A stretch of 62,516 nucleotides of DNA from the NCBI GenBank assembly GCA_002383285.1, contig DFXU01000050.1, positions 25,838 to 88,353 on the forward strand, read 5' to 3'. Of the stretch, positions 7,533 through 15,676 are shown piece by piece. The stretch's first letter is position 1. Every line of letters starts with the position of its first letter. The notes under the pieces are model-generated. The model did not search any database and had not been told where the DNA came from. It saw only the letters and a program-made list of their open reading frames with translations. The DNA is from Caryophanales bacterium UBA4100. Lineage in GTDB: Bacteria; Bacillota; Bacilli; Paenibacillales; UBA4045. Made by a program: the position numbers and the translations under genes.

Positions 7533-9437
7533 GTGCGATTAACAATTGGTTGCTTTGCTGAGAACAATTGGCTGAAGAATGAGAATGTCAATAATTCATT
7601 CTTAGGTGTAGCGGAGGCCTGTGAGCAATACGATGTCAACCTGATCAGATTTGGCTATCTCAATGCGAATGAATTGTTCAATGTTGGATCTCAACATAAT
7701 GTGATTATAGAATTGATCAAGAAATTCAATTTGGATGGACTCATATTTACCGGTTGGGCTTATGGTGTGTCCGGAGGGAATCTATCTCTGTTAAGAGAGA
7801 AGATTAATGTTCCTTTATATAGCATTGGTAAAGTTAGGGATAACATTCCAAGCAATTATGTAGATGGAGGCTACTATCTACGGAAGCTCATCCACCACCT
7901 TGTTCAAGTTCATCAGTATAAGAGGATCGCATATATATGTCCATGGTCGTATGATGGCAGGAATGATGTCTATGTCGAAACCTTAATTGAACAAGGTATA
8001 TATGATCCGAACTTATATGTGAGTGAGTCGATATTAGAAGGGTATAATATGTATGAAAGAGTTCAGAGAGCGCTACACATATTACTTGATGAACGAAAAG
8101 TTGAGTTTGATTCAATTATGGCGATGACGATGGAGGAAGCATATACAGTTCAGAGGTTATTGTTGAATAAAGGCTATCGCATTCCAGAGGACATAGCGGT
8201 ATGCAGCTATGAGGACGGACAAATTCTCAAGTACGCATCACCTAGTATTACAAGCATCTACTACCCTACTAAGGAAATTGGGTTCTCTGGTACAGAGAAA
8301 TTAATTGGATTGATTCGTACAGGAACCGTCAATCCCAAAACTTTAGTGCCTGCACGGATTGAATATCGTGAATCTTGCGGTTGCCTTAGGCAGAGAACCA
8401 TTCATAATTTTGAGACTGAGCTGAAAGAGTTAGGCAGAGAGAAAGAGGAGAAGGATTTATACTTTCGCCAGACGGAAGAAATTCATCAGATGCTGGCAAC
8501 CGCCTACACAAGAATTGACTACTTCAATGTGCTTCGGTTAGGTCTCGCAAGGTTGGATATTAGGAACTGTTATGTGTTTGAATATAACCAGAATAGTCGG
8601 GATTTTGACGAATGTAATCTGACCTTTGAATACGTAGATTGGCAGTATAATGCGACTGAAGCCATGAGCACCTTATATGATGTCAAGAGCCGCCTGATTC
8701 CAGTGGATAGAAGGGTAACTTATATAGCTGAGTTGCTGCACATTTCGGATGATCACTATGGATTTATTCTTCTAGAGACATCCAAGATTGACATACGTAT
8801 TTACCTCTCATTAACATCAAGCTTAAGCGCTAATCTGAAAGGGATTTATCTGATTGACAGCTTGCAGCAAGAAATCCGACTACGTAAAGAGAATCAGGAG
8901 CATCTCGTACATCTAGCACACTTCGATCAATTGACTAATTTATATAATCGCAGGTCATTCCATAATCAGTTAATCTCGGTATGCAGGGATAAGAATTCAT
9001 TCACACTGATGTTTGTGGATATAGACGGATTTAAACTAGTGAATGATACATATGGACATGATATAGGAGACTTGGTATTAATTGAGATATCGAGTCGGTT
9101 ACATCATATCTTGGAGCATGTTATGGTCACGTTCACTGACACCAAAGAGAGCGCTGCTTCTCAAGAAGCGATATTCCGTCTAGGCGGAGATGAATTCACT
9201 GCGATTATTGATTCAACGGATAACAAAGTGCTGGAGAGGGTCGCATTGGATATGATCAGATCCCTGCAACAACCCATACTGATTAATGGGGCTTGTATAC
9301 AGATAGGAGCAAGCATAGGGTTTAGTAAATATCCAGCTGATACGAGTGATTATCAAACCTTAATAAACTATGCGGATCGTGCGATGTATAAGGCAAAGGG
9401 AATAAAGAATATGTATGCCTTATATGAAGGTCATTAA
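7533..9437 (+). CDS. Diguanylate cyclase with LacI-type ligand-binding domain
   Basis: GTG start behind AAGGGGGTGA. Residues 1-290 resemble the effector-binding domain of LacI/GalR regulators without the DNA-binding helix-turn-helix, ending in a CGCLRQR segment. A GAF-like linker (about 300-450) follows, then a GGDEF domain (about 465-630). The GGDEF motif itself (RLGGDEF, near residue 551) and the upstream VDIDGFKLVND metal motif are intact, so it should make c-di-GMP. The inhibitory RxxD site that normally lies five residues before GGDEF is absent (SQEA there). No membrane helix is seen, so it probably senses a small cytoplasmic ligand, perhaps a sugar. ldh follows after 18 nt. Confidence 0.88.
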   Translation: MRLTIGCFAENNWLKNENVNNSFLGVAEACEQYDVNLIRFGYLNANELFNVGSQHNVIIELIKKFNLDGLIFTGWAYGVSGGNLSLLREKINVPLYSIGKVRDNIPSNYVDGGYYLRKLIHHLVQVHQYKRIAYICPWSYDGRNDVYVETLIEQGIYDPNLYVSESILEGYNMYERVQRALHILLDERKVEFDSIMAMTMEEAYTVQRLLLNKGYRIPEDIAVCSYEDGQILKYASPSITSIYYPTKEIGFSGTEKLIGLIRTGTVNPKTLVPARIEYRESCGCLRQRTIHNFETELKELGREKEEKDLYFRQTEEIHQMLATAYTRIDYFNVLRLGLARLDIRNCYVFEYNQNSRDFDECNLTFEYVDWQYNATEAMSTLYDVKSRLIPVDRRVTYIAELLHISDDHYGFILLETSKIDIRIYLSLTSSLSANLKGIYLIDSLQQEIRLRKENQEHLVHLAHFDQLTNLYNRRSFHNQLISVCRDKNSFTLMFVDIDGFKLVNDTYGHDIGDLVLIEISSRLHHILEHVMVTFTDTKESAASQEAIFRLGGDEFTAIIDSTDNKVLERVALDMIRSLQQPILINGACIQIGASIGFSKYPADTSDYQTLINYADRAMYKAKGIKNMYALYEGH

Positions 9438-9455
9438 TCTACGAGGAGTGTTTAT

Positions 9456-10373
9456 ATGAAGAACAGGACAAGAATAGTTATTATTGGCATCGGTGCAGTA
9501 GGTTCTACAACAGCCTATACGTTATTACTGAGGGAGCGCGTTGATGAGCTTGTGCTTATTGATGCTAATCAGAATAAGGCAATTGGCGACGCGCTCGATA
9601 TGAATCACGGATTACCCTTTCTAGGTAGGTCAAAGGTTTGGGCAGGAACGTATGAGGATTGCAGGAGTGCTGATATAATCATTATTACTGCCGGAGCGGC
9701 ACAGAAGCCTGGTGAGAATCGGATTGATCTATTGAAGCGCAATGGCGCTATATTCGAGAGTATTATCAATCAAGTTATGAAATACAATTCAGATGGCATA
9801 CTTCTTATCGCTTCTAACCCAGTTGATATCATGAGCTACTTCTCATGGAAGAAATCGCAATGGCCTGTCCATCGAGTAATTGGTTCTGGTACTTTACTCG
9901 ATAGTGCTCGATTTCGTTATCTAATCGGCGAACATCTCCAGATTGATCCGCGCAGCGTTCATGCGCATATCGTAGGAGAGCATGGAGACTCGGAGCTCCC
10001 TCTCTGGAGCTTAGCTAATGTAGCTGGGACTGAACTAAGCCTGAGTACGGAGGAAAGGGAGCAGATCTTCACCGATACGAGAGATGCGGCATACCAGATT
10101 ATTGATGCGAAGGGCTCTACCTATTATGCTATAGCTCTAGCCTTGGATCGAATATGTACAGCCATTGTTCGTGACGAAGGATCTGTCTTGAATGTATCTA
10201 CCCTGCTAGTCGATTATCACGGCGTATCCGATGTATATCTGGGCGTTCCATGTGTGGTCGATCGACATGGTGTTAGAGAGATATTGGATTTGGATATCTC
10301 AGAGCTCGAGAAGGAGCTGCTTCATCGTTCGGCTGCTAAGCTGAAGGAGATTAATACCTCACTTGGTTTATAA
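9456..10373 (+). CDS. ldh: L-lactate dehydrogenase
   Basis: ATG start behind CGAGGAG. The 305 residues carry the Rossmann motif GIGAVG (11-16) and the specificity loop AAQKPGENR (Gln83 indicates lactate rather than malate, Arg89 binds substrate). They also carry Arg152 and the catalytic loop GEHGDSE with His176. All the known catalytic residues are present. It reduces pyruvate to L-lactate with NADH in fermentation. It lies 18 nt after the diguanylate cyclase, so the two are probably co-transcribed, an unusual pairing. The C-terminus is a little short compared with the usual 310-320 residues. Confidence 0.93.
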   Translation: MKNRTRIVIIGIGAVGSTTAYTLLLRERVDELVLIDANQNKAIGDALDMNHGLPFLGRSKVWAGTYEDCRSADIIIITAGAAQKPGENRIDLLKRNGAIFESIINQVMKYNSDGILLIASNPVDIMSYFSWKKSQWPVHRVIGSGTLLDSARFRYLIGEHLQIDPRSVHAHIVGEHGDSELPLWSLANVAGTELSLSTEEREQIFTDTRDAAYQIIDAKGSTYYAIALALDRICTAIVRDEGSVLNVSTLLVDYHGVSDVYLGVPCVVDRHGVREILDLDISELEKELLHRSAAKLKEINTSLGL

Positions 10374-10385
10374 GTGATACCATAC

Positions 10386-11192
10386 TCATGGTACTTGGGA
10401 CTTTACACGAAGCACAATATCGTTAATTGATTTCTCGTAAGCATGGATCTTTTTCTGATGTTCATTCACTTGCTTAGATATTGAAACCAGCGAGGTCAGC
10501 GCATTCATGATGCTCTTGGCATCGCTTTTTTTTATCCCTTCATTCAGTGTTCTCCACCCTGATGTGAAACGTTGCTTAGTTTTACTCATGCGAGCCTTCT
10601 CTGATTTGATCTTTACCTTTATGGGATCGATATCAGATAGAGCTGATCGTAGCCTCTTGACCATCTTCGTTTTATTATCCTTCGCCACCTTGAATGTATG
10701 CTCCTTATTTCGGATATCCTGACGTGCTAGCTGAACTGCAATCTTCATCACATCTGCTTGTGCACGCAGGGAGCTATTCAGCTTCTTATTGTTGAATAAC
10801 TTAGCTGCCTTAATTTGTTTATTTAATGTGGTGTATGAATCGAATAATGGCCTATATCGTTCCTTGGTTTGTTTCACTTGAGATTCCAGCTTGCTTAGAT
10901 GGTTATTATCAATAAGGTTTATCTGCTTGCGAACACTGATCAGGGCTTCCTCGTTCTTATAATGAATTACCTTGATGCTCTCATCCCATTGCTGCTCCTG
11001 CTCTTGAGTCTTAAGAAGCGTACTGTATTGAAGCTGCAGGCTGCTCGCAAGCTTAGTATCAGCATCGGATATCACCTTCTGCAATTTGGACTTGGCGGTA
11101 GCGGACAATTGGGCAGGAGCGACCATCATTGCGGTGGGAGCGATAATAACTAACATCATGATGGATAGTAAGACGATATACAATCTGTTCAC
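10386..11192 (-). CDS. Secreted or membrane-anchored coiled-coil protein
   Basis: GTG start behind AAGGAGG. An N-terminal hydrophobic segment (about residues 4-27, YIVLLSIMMLVIIAP) acts as a signal peptide or anchor, with possible cleavage after APA. The remainder is a lysine-rich, almost entirely helical coiled coil with repeated Gln/Lys heptads and no cysteines. No named family is recognised. It is convergent with ldh, only 12 nt apart, and the gap holds just a short TACCAT/ATGGTA hairpin. A wall-associated or structural role is a guess. Confidence 0.7.
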   Translation of the reverse strand: MNRLYIVLLSIMMLVIIAPTAMMVAPAQLSATAKSKLQKVISDADTKLASSLQLQYSTLLKTQEQEQQWDESIKVIHYKNEEALISVRKQINLIDNNHLSKLESQVKQTKERYRPLFDSYTTLNKQIKAAKLFNNKKLNSSLRAQADVMKIAVQLARQDIRNKEHTFKVAKDNKTKMVKRLRSALSDIDPIKVKIKSEKARMSKTKQRFTSGWRTLNEGIKKSDAKSIMNALTSLVSISKQVNEHQKKIHAYEKSINDIVLRVKSQVP

Positions 11193-11234
11193 TTATATTC
11201 CTCCTTGTAATGTTGGATGACATACGACGACAAA

Positions 11235-11282
11235 GAAGCACCTATAAGAAAAGGCATTATTGCCAATTCTTACAGGTGCTTC
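11235..11282. repeat. 48-nt hairpin in divergent intergenic region
   Basis: GAAGCACCTATAAGAA pairs with TTCTTACAGGTGCTTC (15 of 16 pairs). The tip forms a second small stem, GGCA/TGCC. Read on the minus strand it ends in TTCTTTG, a weak U-tract, so it could act as a terminator. However, it lies in the 5' leader of the 10386-11192 gene and no gene runs into it from either side. It may be an attenuator, an mRNA-stabilising leader or a repeat relic. The rest of the 11193-11511 gap shows nothing recognisable beyond AT-rich promoter-like sequence near 11470. Confidence 0.6.
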
Positions 11283-11511
11283 CTTAGTAAGATTATCCAT
11301 ATTGAATTGGGTTAAATATACATCACTCGAATATGAATGTCAAGAATTGATCCATTCATGTGCATACCCATTGGTGTTGGATTTTGCATTGGAACGTTGT
11401 TTATCACTTTTTTTAGACGTGGATATTTTCTATATCAATTTTAGTGGTTTTAGCAAGCAGAATAATAGATAATAGGATGTATATATCATTATCTATTAGG
11501 GGGAAATGCAT

Positions 11512-12615
11512 ATGAACGGTGTACATTTTGTGTTGGGATCACCTAATGCTTATATACATGAACCGGGAATTCTAAACCGAGCAGGTGAGTGGATAGGTCA
11601 GTATGGCAAATCGATATTTATCGTAACTGGGCATAAATCCTGGGAAAGCTGTGGGGATCGATTGACTACAAGCCTTGAGCGTGAAGGACTTGTCTATGAG
11701 GTTCAGACATATAAGGGTGAGTGCTCTTATGAAGAAGTAAACAGATTGAGAGAATTAGTACCAGCTGGAACGGAGCTGATCTGTGGTGTTGGAGGTGGCA
11801 AGGTTTTAGACACCGCCAAGGCTCTTGCTAATAGTTATAATAAGCCATTCGTAGCTATTCCAACCCTTGCAGCGACCTGTGCAGCTATTGCGAATTTATC
11901 GATCATGTATACAGAGGACGGGGTGTATATTGATTTTCCTGTTTATATCCGTGGAACCTTGCTCTGTCTTGTAGATACTGAGGTTATCGCGAAAGCACCC
12001 GTTCGCTATCTTGGAGCTGGAATAGCCGATACGCTGGCCAAATGGATTGAAGCGCCTATGTCTGCCACAGGCAAGAAACGTAATCTTCCTACCGTTGGAG
12101 GACTACAAGCTGCTAAGTTGTGCTACGATACGCTAATTGAGCATAGTGCCCAAGCGATGCAGGACGCTTCTCGCTCAATCCCTAGTGAAGCACTGCAATA
12201 TGTCATAGATGCGAATCTACTGTTTAGCGGTATGGTAGCCGGGCTTGGAGAAGATAGCTGCAGGTCGGCGGGAGCGCATGCTATTCACAACGGTTTAACG
12301 GTTATCCCAGAGACACATCTGATTCTACATGGTGAGAAGGTTGCTTACGGTATATTAGTTCAGCTCGCGTTGGAGAAGCGCCCTCAGTCCTATATCGATG
12401 AGATATTAGCTTTCTACCAAGCGGTTGGCTTACCTTATCGCTTGGAGCAGATTGGTATTCATCGCGAATTGAGTCAGCCCGAATGGGAGGAGGTTGTACG
12501 GATATCGTTGTTGCCGTCAAGCACCATGGGTAATATGAGCTTTTCCGTCACATCAGGAATGGTTTTAGAGGCTTTTAGACAGGTTGAACAGTGGAGCTCG
12601 ACAGCAAAGAAATGA
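11512..12615 (+). CDS. GldA-like iron-containing alcohol/glycerol dehydrogenase family protein
   Basis: Start chosen at the second of two in-frame ATGs (11506, 11512) because AGGGGG then sits 8 nt upstream. The fold is that of the group III alcohol dehydrogenases: an NAD-binding GVGGGKVLDTAKA segment, IPTLAAT, and metal-site residues in GAGIADTLAKW (Asp), AHAIHNGL (His) and LHGEKVAYG (His). Close relatives are glycerol dehydrogenases and the HcxA/YbdH hydroxycarboxylate dehydrogenases. Several residues around the glycerol pocket differ, so the substrate is uncertain. Single-gene unit ended by the terminator at 12649. Confidence 0.85.
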   Translation: MNGVHFVLGSPNAYIHEPGILNRAGEWIGQYGKSIFIVTGHKSWESCGDRLTTSLEREGLVYEVQTYKGECSYEEVNRLRELVPAGTELICGVGGGKVLDTAKALANSYNKPFVAIPTLAATCAAIANLSIMYTEDGVYIDFPVYIRGTLLCLVDTEVIAKAPVRYLGAGIADTLAKWIEAPMSATGKKRNLPTVGGLQAAKLCYDTLIEHSAQAMQDASRSIPSEALQYVIDANLLFSGMVAGLGEDSCRSAGAHAIHNGLTVIPETHLILHGEKVAYGILVQLALEKRPQSYIDEILAFYQAVGLPYRLEQIGIHRELSQPEWEEVVRISLLPSSTMGNMSFSVTSGMVLEAFRQVEQWSSTAKK

Positions 12616-12648
12616 GAGTTTTAACACGCTGATCATGTCCTTTCATAC

Positions 12649-12679
12649 AAGAAGATGCCGTACCAGGTGTCTTCTTTTG
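12649..12679 (+). terminator. Intrinsic terminator after the GldA-like gene
   Basis: AAGAAGATGCC pairs with GGTGTCTTCTT (11 bp, two wobble pairs) around a 6-nt loop, followed by TTGT, 33 nt after the stop. Confidence 0.75.
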
Positions 12680-12687
12680 TCATAGCC

Positions 12688-12716
12688 TTGACATGATACA
12701 TTATGTATCATAATGT
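12688..12716 (+). promoter_or_regulatory. Promoter with a 19-bp palindrome in its spacer
   Basis: TTGACA (12688-12693), a 17-nt spacer and TAATGT (12711-12716) form a good sigma-A promoter. The perfect palindrome ATGATACAT-T-ATGTATCAT (12693-12711) fills the spacer exactly. A regulator bound there would block RNA polymerase. It drives the coiled-coil gene at 12747. Confidence 0.7.
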
Positions 12717-12746
12717 TAGATTACTTATTCGAGAGGAGAATCGTTC

Positions 12747-12983
12747 ATGTATATAACTGAGGATAAATTCAATGCTCTACTAGAAGTAGTAAATACCATG
12801 AAGTCTAAACTAGAGCTCTACGAGAAATTTGAGCATGCACGTGAGAAGGAATTCCGAGAGCTAGAACGGGACGTGTACAAGCTCAAGAATGCGGATGAAT
12901 TCCAGTTGTGTTTATCAGAGGTTCGACCGAATCATGGACAACCCCATTCTGACAGTTCAGCTGGCGTGGCATGGTTACGCTAG
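12747..12983 (+). CDS. Small coiled-coil protein, 78 aa
   Basis: ATG start with AGAGGAGA 8 nt upstream, expressed from the promoter at 12688. Residues 5-50 form one charged amphipathic helix with heptads (LLEVVNTMKSKLELYEKF), probably a coiled coil. The C-terminal third is polar and unlike any domain I know. The last 13 nt overlap a second small ORF in another frame (12971-13123), so the two may be coupled, or the 3' part may be frameshifted. Function unknown, but the operator in its promoter says it is regulated. Confidence 0.55.
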   Translation: MYITEDKFNALLEVVNTMKSKLELYEKFEHAREKEFRELERDVYKLKNADEFQLCLSEVRPNHGQPHSDSSAGVAWLR

Positions 12984-13123
12984 ATTGGATTGTACTCATC
13001 GTCTGTACGGCGGGTATTCTCTATTGTTCATTGACGATGCCGAGACCTATGGTTATTACGAGAGAGCAATGGCTCAAGCTGCCTGCGGGGAAGGGCGGGT
13101 TGGATGAATCGGATAAAACTTGA
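12971..13123 (+). CDS. Possible small membrane protein, 50 aa
   Basis: ATG inside the 3' end of the 78-aa gene, without a clear Shine-Dalgarno, so it would rely on translational coupling. The peptide has one hydrophobic helix (LDWIVLIVCTAGILYCSL, residues 4-21) and then a basic tail with REQWLKLPAGKGG. The bitopic layout looks protein-like and better than the competing frame, but no family is recognised. Confidence 0.4.
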   Translation: MVTLDWIVLIVCTAGILYCSLTMPRPMVITREQWLKLPAGKGGLDESDKT

Positions 13124-13196
13124 TTGATTCGAATGAGCTGTTCCTATAACATAAGTGATACATGCATTCGAATCCAAGCAGCGGGTGATATACGTG

Positions 13197-14015
13197 GTGA
13201 ATGATGAAGATATTAATGTACTTAGGCAAGCAATTGATTTAAATCAGATTATGGGATTTCTAGCGCGCAGAGATATTGGACGGCTATCTAGCGAAGAGCT
13301 GTCCTCTTGCTATGGGATGAATCAGGTAGATCTGCTTCTAGTATTAGGCAGCAGCGTCATCTCGACAATTGAGATTGCTGCAACTGCATTAGCGGCTGGG
13401 TTAGCTAAGGAACTAATGATTGTTGGAGGAAGGGGTCACTCGACCATATATTTGGTCGAGGCTCTGCAGCGTTCATCGGCATATATGGATATTCCAACAG
13501 GTGTAAAGTCTGAAGCTGAGATGCTCTTAGAGGTTGCTATTCGATGTGAGAGAATTCATAAGGATCAAATTCTCTTGGAGACGGAGTCTACGAATTGCGG
13601 TAACAATGCTAGCTATGCGATGAAGAAGCTAGCGTCACTCGGGCGGAATCCAAGATCAATACTTATCATGCAGGACCCTGCGATGCAGCTGAGATCATAT
13701 GCTTCGTTCAAGCGGGTATGGAGTGCGGCAGGAGAGGAAAGCCAATTTATTAACTACCCCGCCTTTACCCCCAATTTTATGGTGAAGGCGGGCTGTCTGG
13801 CTATAGAAGAACATGAACGACTCCAGCACGCTTGGGATGCGGATAGACTAGTCTCTCTGATCATGGGAGAAATTCCACGATTAAGAGATGACGCTTATGG
13901 TTATGGCCCTAGAGGACAAGGCTTTATAGAGCATGTGGATATACCTGAGCATATCGATGAGGCTTATGAGCGTCTGTTGCAGGATTATGCGCAATTCGTC
14001 AGAATTCAACAATGA
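13197..14015 (+). CDS. ydcF: YdcF family protein (DUF218 / ElyC-SanA-YdcF fold)
   Basis: The match to E. coli YdcF runs through the whole protein: LLLVLGSSVI, VGGRGHST, ESTNCGNNASYA, MQDPAMQLR and the C-terminal GEIPRLRDDAYGYGPRG. E. coli YdcF has been reported to bind S-adenosylmethionine, and the cellular role is not settled. The frame stays open to a GTG at 13155, but only the GTG pair at 13194/13197 has a usable GGGTGAT upstream, so 13197 is preferred. No membrane segment is seen, unlike ElyC and SanA. Stands alone between the small ORFs and the DMT transporter. Confidence 0.85.
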   Translation: MNDEDINVLRQAIDLNQIMGFLARRDIGRLSSEELSSCYGMNQVDLLLVLGSSVISTIEIAATALAAGLAKELMIVGGRGHSTIYLVEALQRSSAYMDIPTGVKSEAEMLLEVAIRCERIHKDQILLETESTNCGNNASYAMKKLASLGRNPRSILIMQDPAMQLRSYASFKRVWSAAGEESQFINYPAFTPNFMVKAGCLAIEEHERLQHAWDADRLVSLIMGEIPRLRDDAYGYGPRGQGFIEHVDIPEHIDEAYERLLQDYAQFVRIQQ

Positions 14016-14085
14016 ATGTCGTCACATTCACGCTTGAACATGATACAATAATTATCGTGTTTGCAGATGAATGGGGTTGACAACA

Positions 14086-14958
14086 ATGGGATACATCTTG
14101 CTCCTCCTAGCTACATTGGCTTGGAGCTTTGTAGGCATATTAGTTACAATTGCATCAGAGATGCTGGATACTACGATCATTACTTTCGCTAGATTCGCTA
14201 TCGGCATTGTGTTCTTAGGTGCCTTCCTACTGATTAAGGATGGTCAAATTAAGCTGCGGGGGAACATGAAGTGGATATGGATTGGTGCAATTGGTAAGAG
14301 TGCGAATTACTACTTCGAGAACATTGCCATTGCCAATGGATATGCGTATGGGAACATTCTAATTCCACCTATTCAAACCGTTGTGCTCCTGCTTGTTTCA
14401 ACTTTAATATTGAAGGACCGGATTTCCGGTAAAGGCTGGCTTGCTGCAGCTCTATGTATGGTTGGTGTATTATTTATTAGCTGGAATGGTCAATCATTAT
14501 CCCTGTTCTTAGAAAGTGATGCAGAGCTCACACTCCTATTCACGCTTGCAGCGATGGGCGCTTCCTTACATGTATTAAGTCAGAAGATGCTGATCCAGCA
14601 TATGGATACCGGGAATATGAACTTCTCTGTATTCTTATGGTGCTCTCTTCTCATGGCACTTCCGCTGCCTATTCAGTCCCAAGGCTTTGTTGGATCGTCG
14701 ACAGCACTAGCGTGGTTAGCCATTGTCTTACTCGGACTCATCACTGGATTAAGCTTCTATTGGTTTACCGAGGCAGTCCGTCGAGTGCCCTTCCCTATGA
14801 TAGTCATTATTAGCAATTGTTCCGTTCTATTCTCAATCCTATGGTCTTATTTGTTCTTCAGAGAGCCTATTACCTTGTATATTCTTGCTGGAACATTCGT
14901 ATTCATTGTTGGATTATTAATTCTTAATCTGCCTAGCAGGCGGCAATTACGTGATTGA
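14086..14958 (+). CDS. DMT-superfamily (EamA) transporter
   Basis: About ten hydrophobic helices in two EamA repeats of about 140 residues each, with typical internal ends such as SFYWFTEAVRRVPF and FLFREPIT-like motifs. Family members export amino acids, metabolites or drugs, and the substrate cannot be told. Two starts are possible: ATG 14071 and ATG 14086. The second has TGGGG 9-10 nt upstream and begins directly at the first helix, so it is preferred. The stop lies just before the RNase HI start, within its leader, so the two genes are likely co-transcribed. Confidence 0.85.
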   Translation: MGYILLLLATLAWSFVGILVTIASEMLDTTIITFARFAIGIVFLGAFLLIKDGQIKLRGNMKWIWIGAIGKSANYYFENIAIANGYAYGNILIPPIQTVVLLLVSTLILKDRISGKGWLAAALCMVGVLFISWNGQSLSLFLESDAELTLLFTLAAMGASLHVLSQKMLIQHMDTGNMNFSVFLWCSLLMALPLPIQSQGFVGSSTALAWLAIVLLGLITGLSFYWFTEAVRRVPFPMIVIISNCSVLFSILWSYLFFREPITLYILAGTFVFIVGLLILNLPSRRQLRD

Positions 14959-14974
14959 AGTGAAGGGGATTATG

Positions 14975-15619
14975 ATGGCGAAGTCAAAATATTATGTAAT
15001 ATGGGTAGGGAAGTCACCGGGCATCTATACGAGTTGGGCAGAGTGTCAAGATCAGGTGAATCATATGAGGGATGCTAAATATAAATCGTATGATTCTAAG
15101 CTAGAGGCTGAGAAAGCATATAAAGAGGGCTGGAAGCTGCATTGGGGACAAGGGCAGAAAGCTAAGCCTAAGCCTGGCAACTCTAAGCCAGCGGCCAGCG
15201 GCAATCTAGCAGACATCGATTATGATAGTATCTCCGTGGACGTAGGAACAAGCGGCAATCCTGGTCCAGTAGAATATAAAGGGGTTGACACACGTACCGG
15301 CGAGGTCTTGTTCGCTGTTGGTCCTGTCAATAAAGGCACGAATAATTTAGGTGAATTCCTTGCTATCGTACATGCATTAGCTTATCTGAAGAAGCAAGGC
15401 AGCACCAAGACCGTATACAGCGATTCAGTCAATGCGATTAACTGGGTGAAGAAGAAGGCGGTTTCCTCTACGTTGGAGAGGGATGCGTCGACTGTTGAGA
15501 TCTGGGCGCTCGTAGATCGTGCTGTAAGATGGCTGCAGACCAATTCATATGATAATAAAGTGGCGAAATGGGAAACAAGAGCATGGGGAGAAATCAAGGC
15601 GGACTATGGTCGTAAATAA
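14975..15619 (+). CDS. rnhA: Ribonuclease HI with N-terminal viroplasmin (hybrid-binding) domain
   Basis: Start taken at the ATG at 14975 behind AAGGGG rather than the upstream GTG at 14951. Residues 1-50 are a viroplasmin/HBD domain (KYYVIWVGKSPGIYTSWAEC) that binds RNA/DNA hybrids. A Lys/Pro-rich linker (about 55-75) leads to the RNase H fold. The catalytic carboxylates appear as Asp in SVDVGTSGNPGP, Glu in NNLGEFLAI, Asp in VYSDSVNAI and Asp in the terminal KADYGRK. It cuts the RNA strand of RNA/DNA hybrids. The layout matches Bacillus-type RNase HI and eukaryotic RNase H1. Confidence 0.88.
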   Translation: MAKSKYYVIWVGKSPGIYTSWAECQDQVNHMRDAKYKSYDSKLEAEKAYKEGWKLHWGQGQKAKPKPGNSKPAASGNLADIDYDSISVDVGTSGNPGPVEYKGVDTRTGEVLFAVGPVNKGTNNLGEFLAIVHALAYLKKQGSTKTVYSDSVNAINWVKKKAVSSTLERDASTVEIWALVDRAVRWLQTNSYDNKVAKWETRAWGEIKADYGRK

Positions 15620-15676
15620 GCAGGAATAGGATAATCTATCCATTCAACTTATATATATGATAAGATAATTGTAGTC

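Noticed and set aside
10370..10398. Terminator between ldh and the coiled-coil gene
   Set aside because: The TACCAT/ATGGTA hairpin has only 6 bp and no T-run on either strand, so it is not listed.
11260..11472. 70-residue ORF in the divergent intergenic region
   Set aside because: It begins inside the 48-nt hairpin, lacks a ribosome site and shows no domain pattern.
12889..13107. 72-residue ORF overlapping the small coiled-coil gene
   Set aside because: It has no ribosome site and no hydrophobic or charged pattern. The alternative frame at 12971 is more protein-like.
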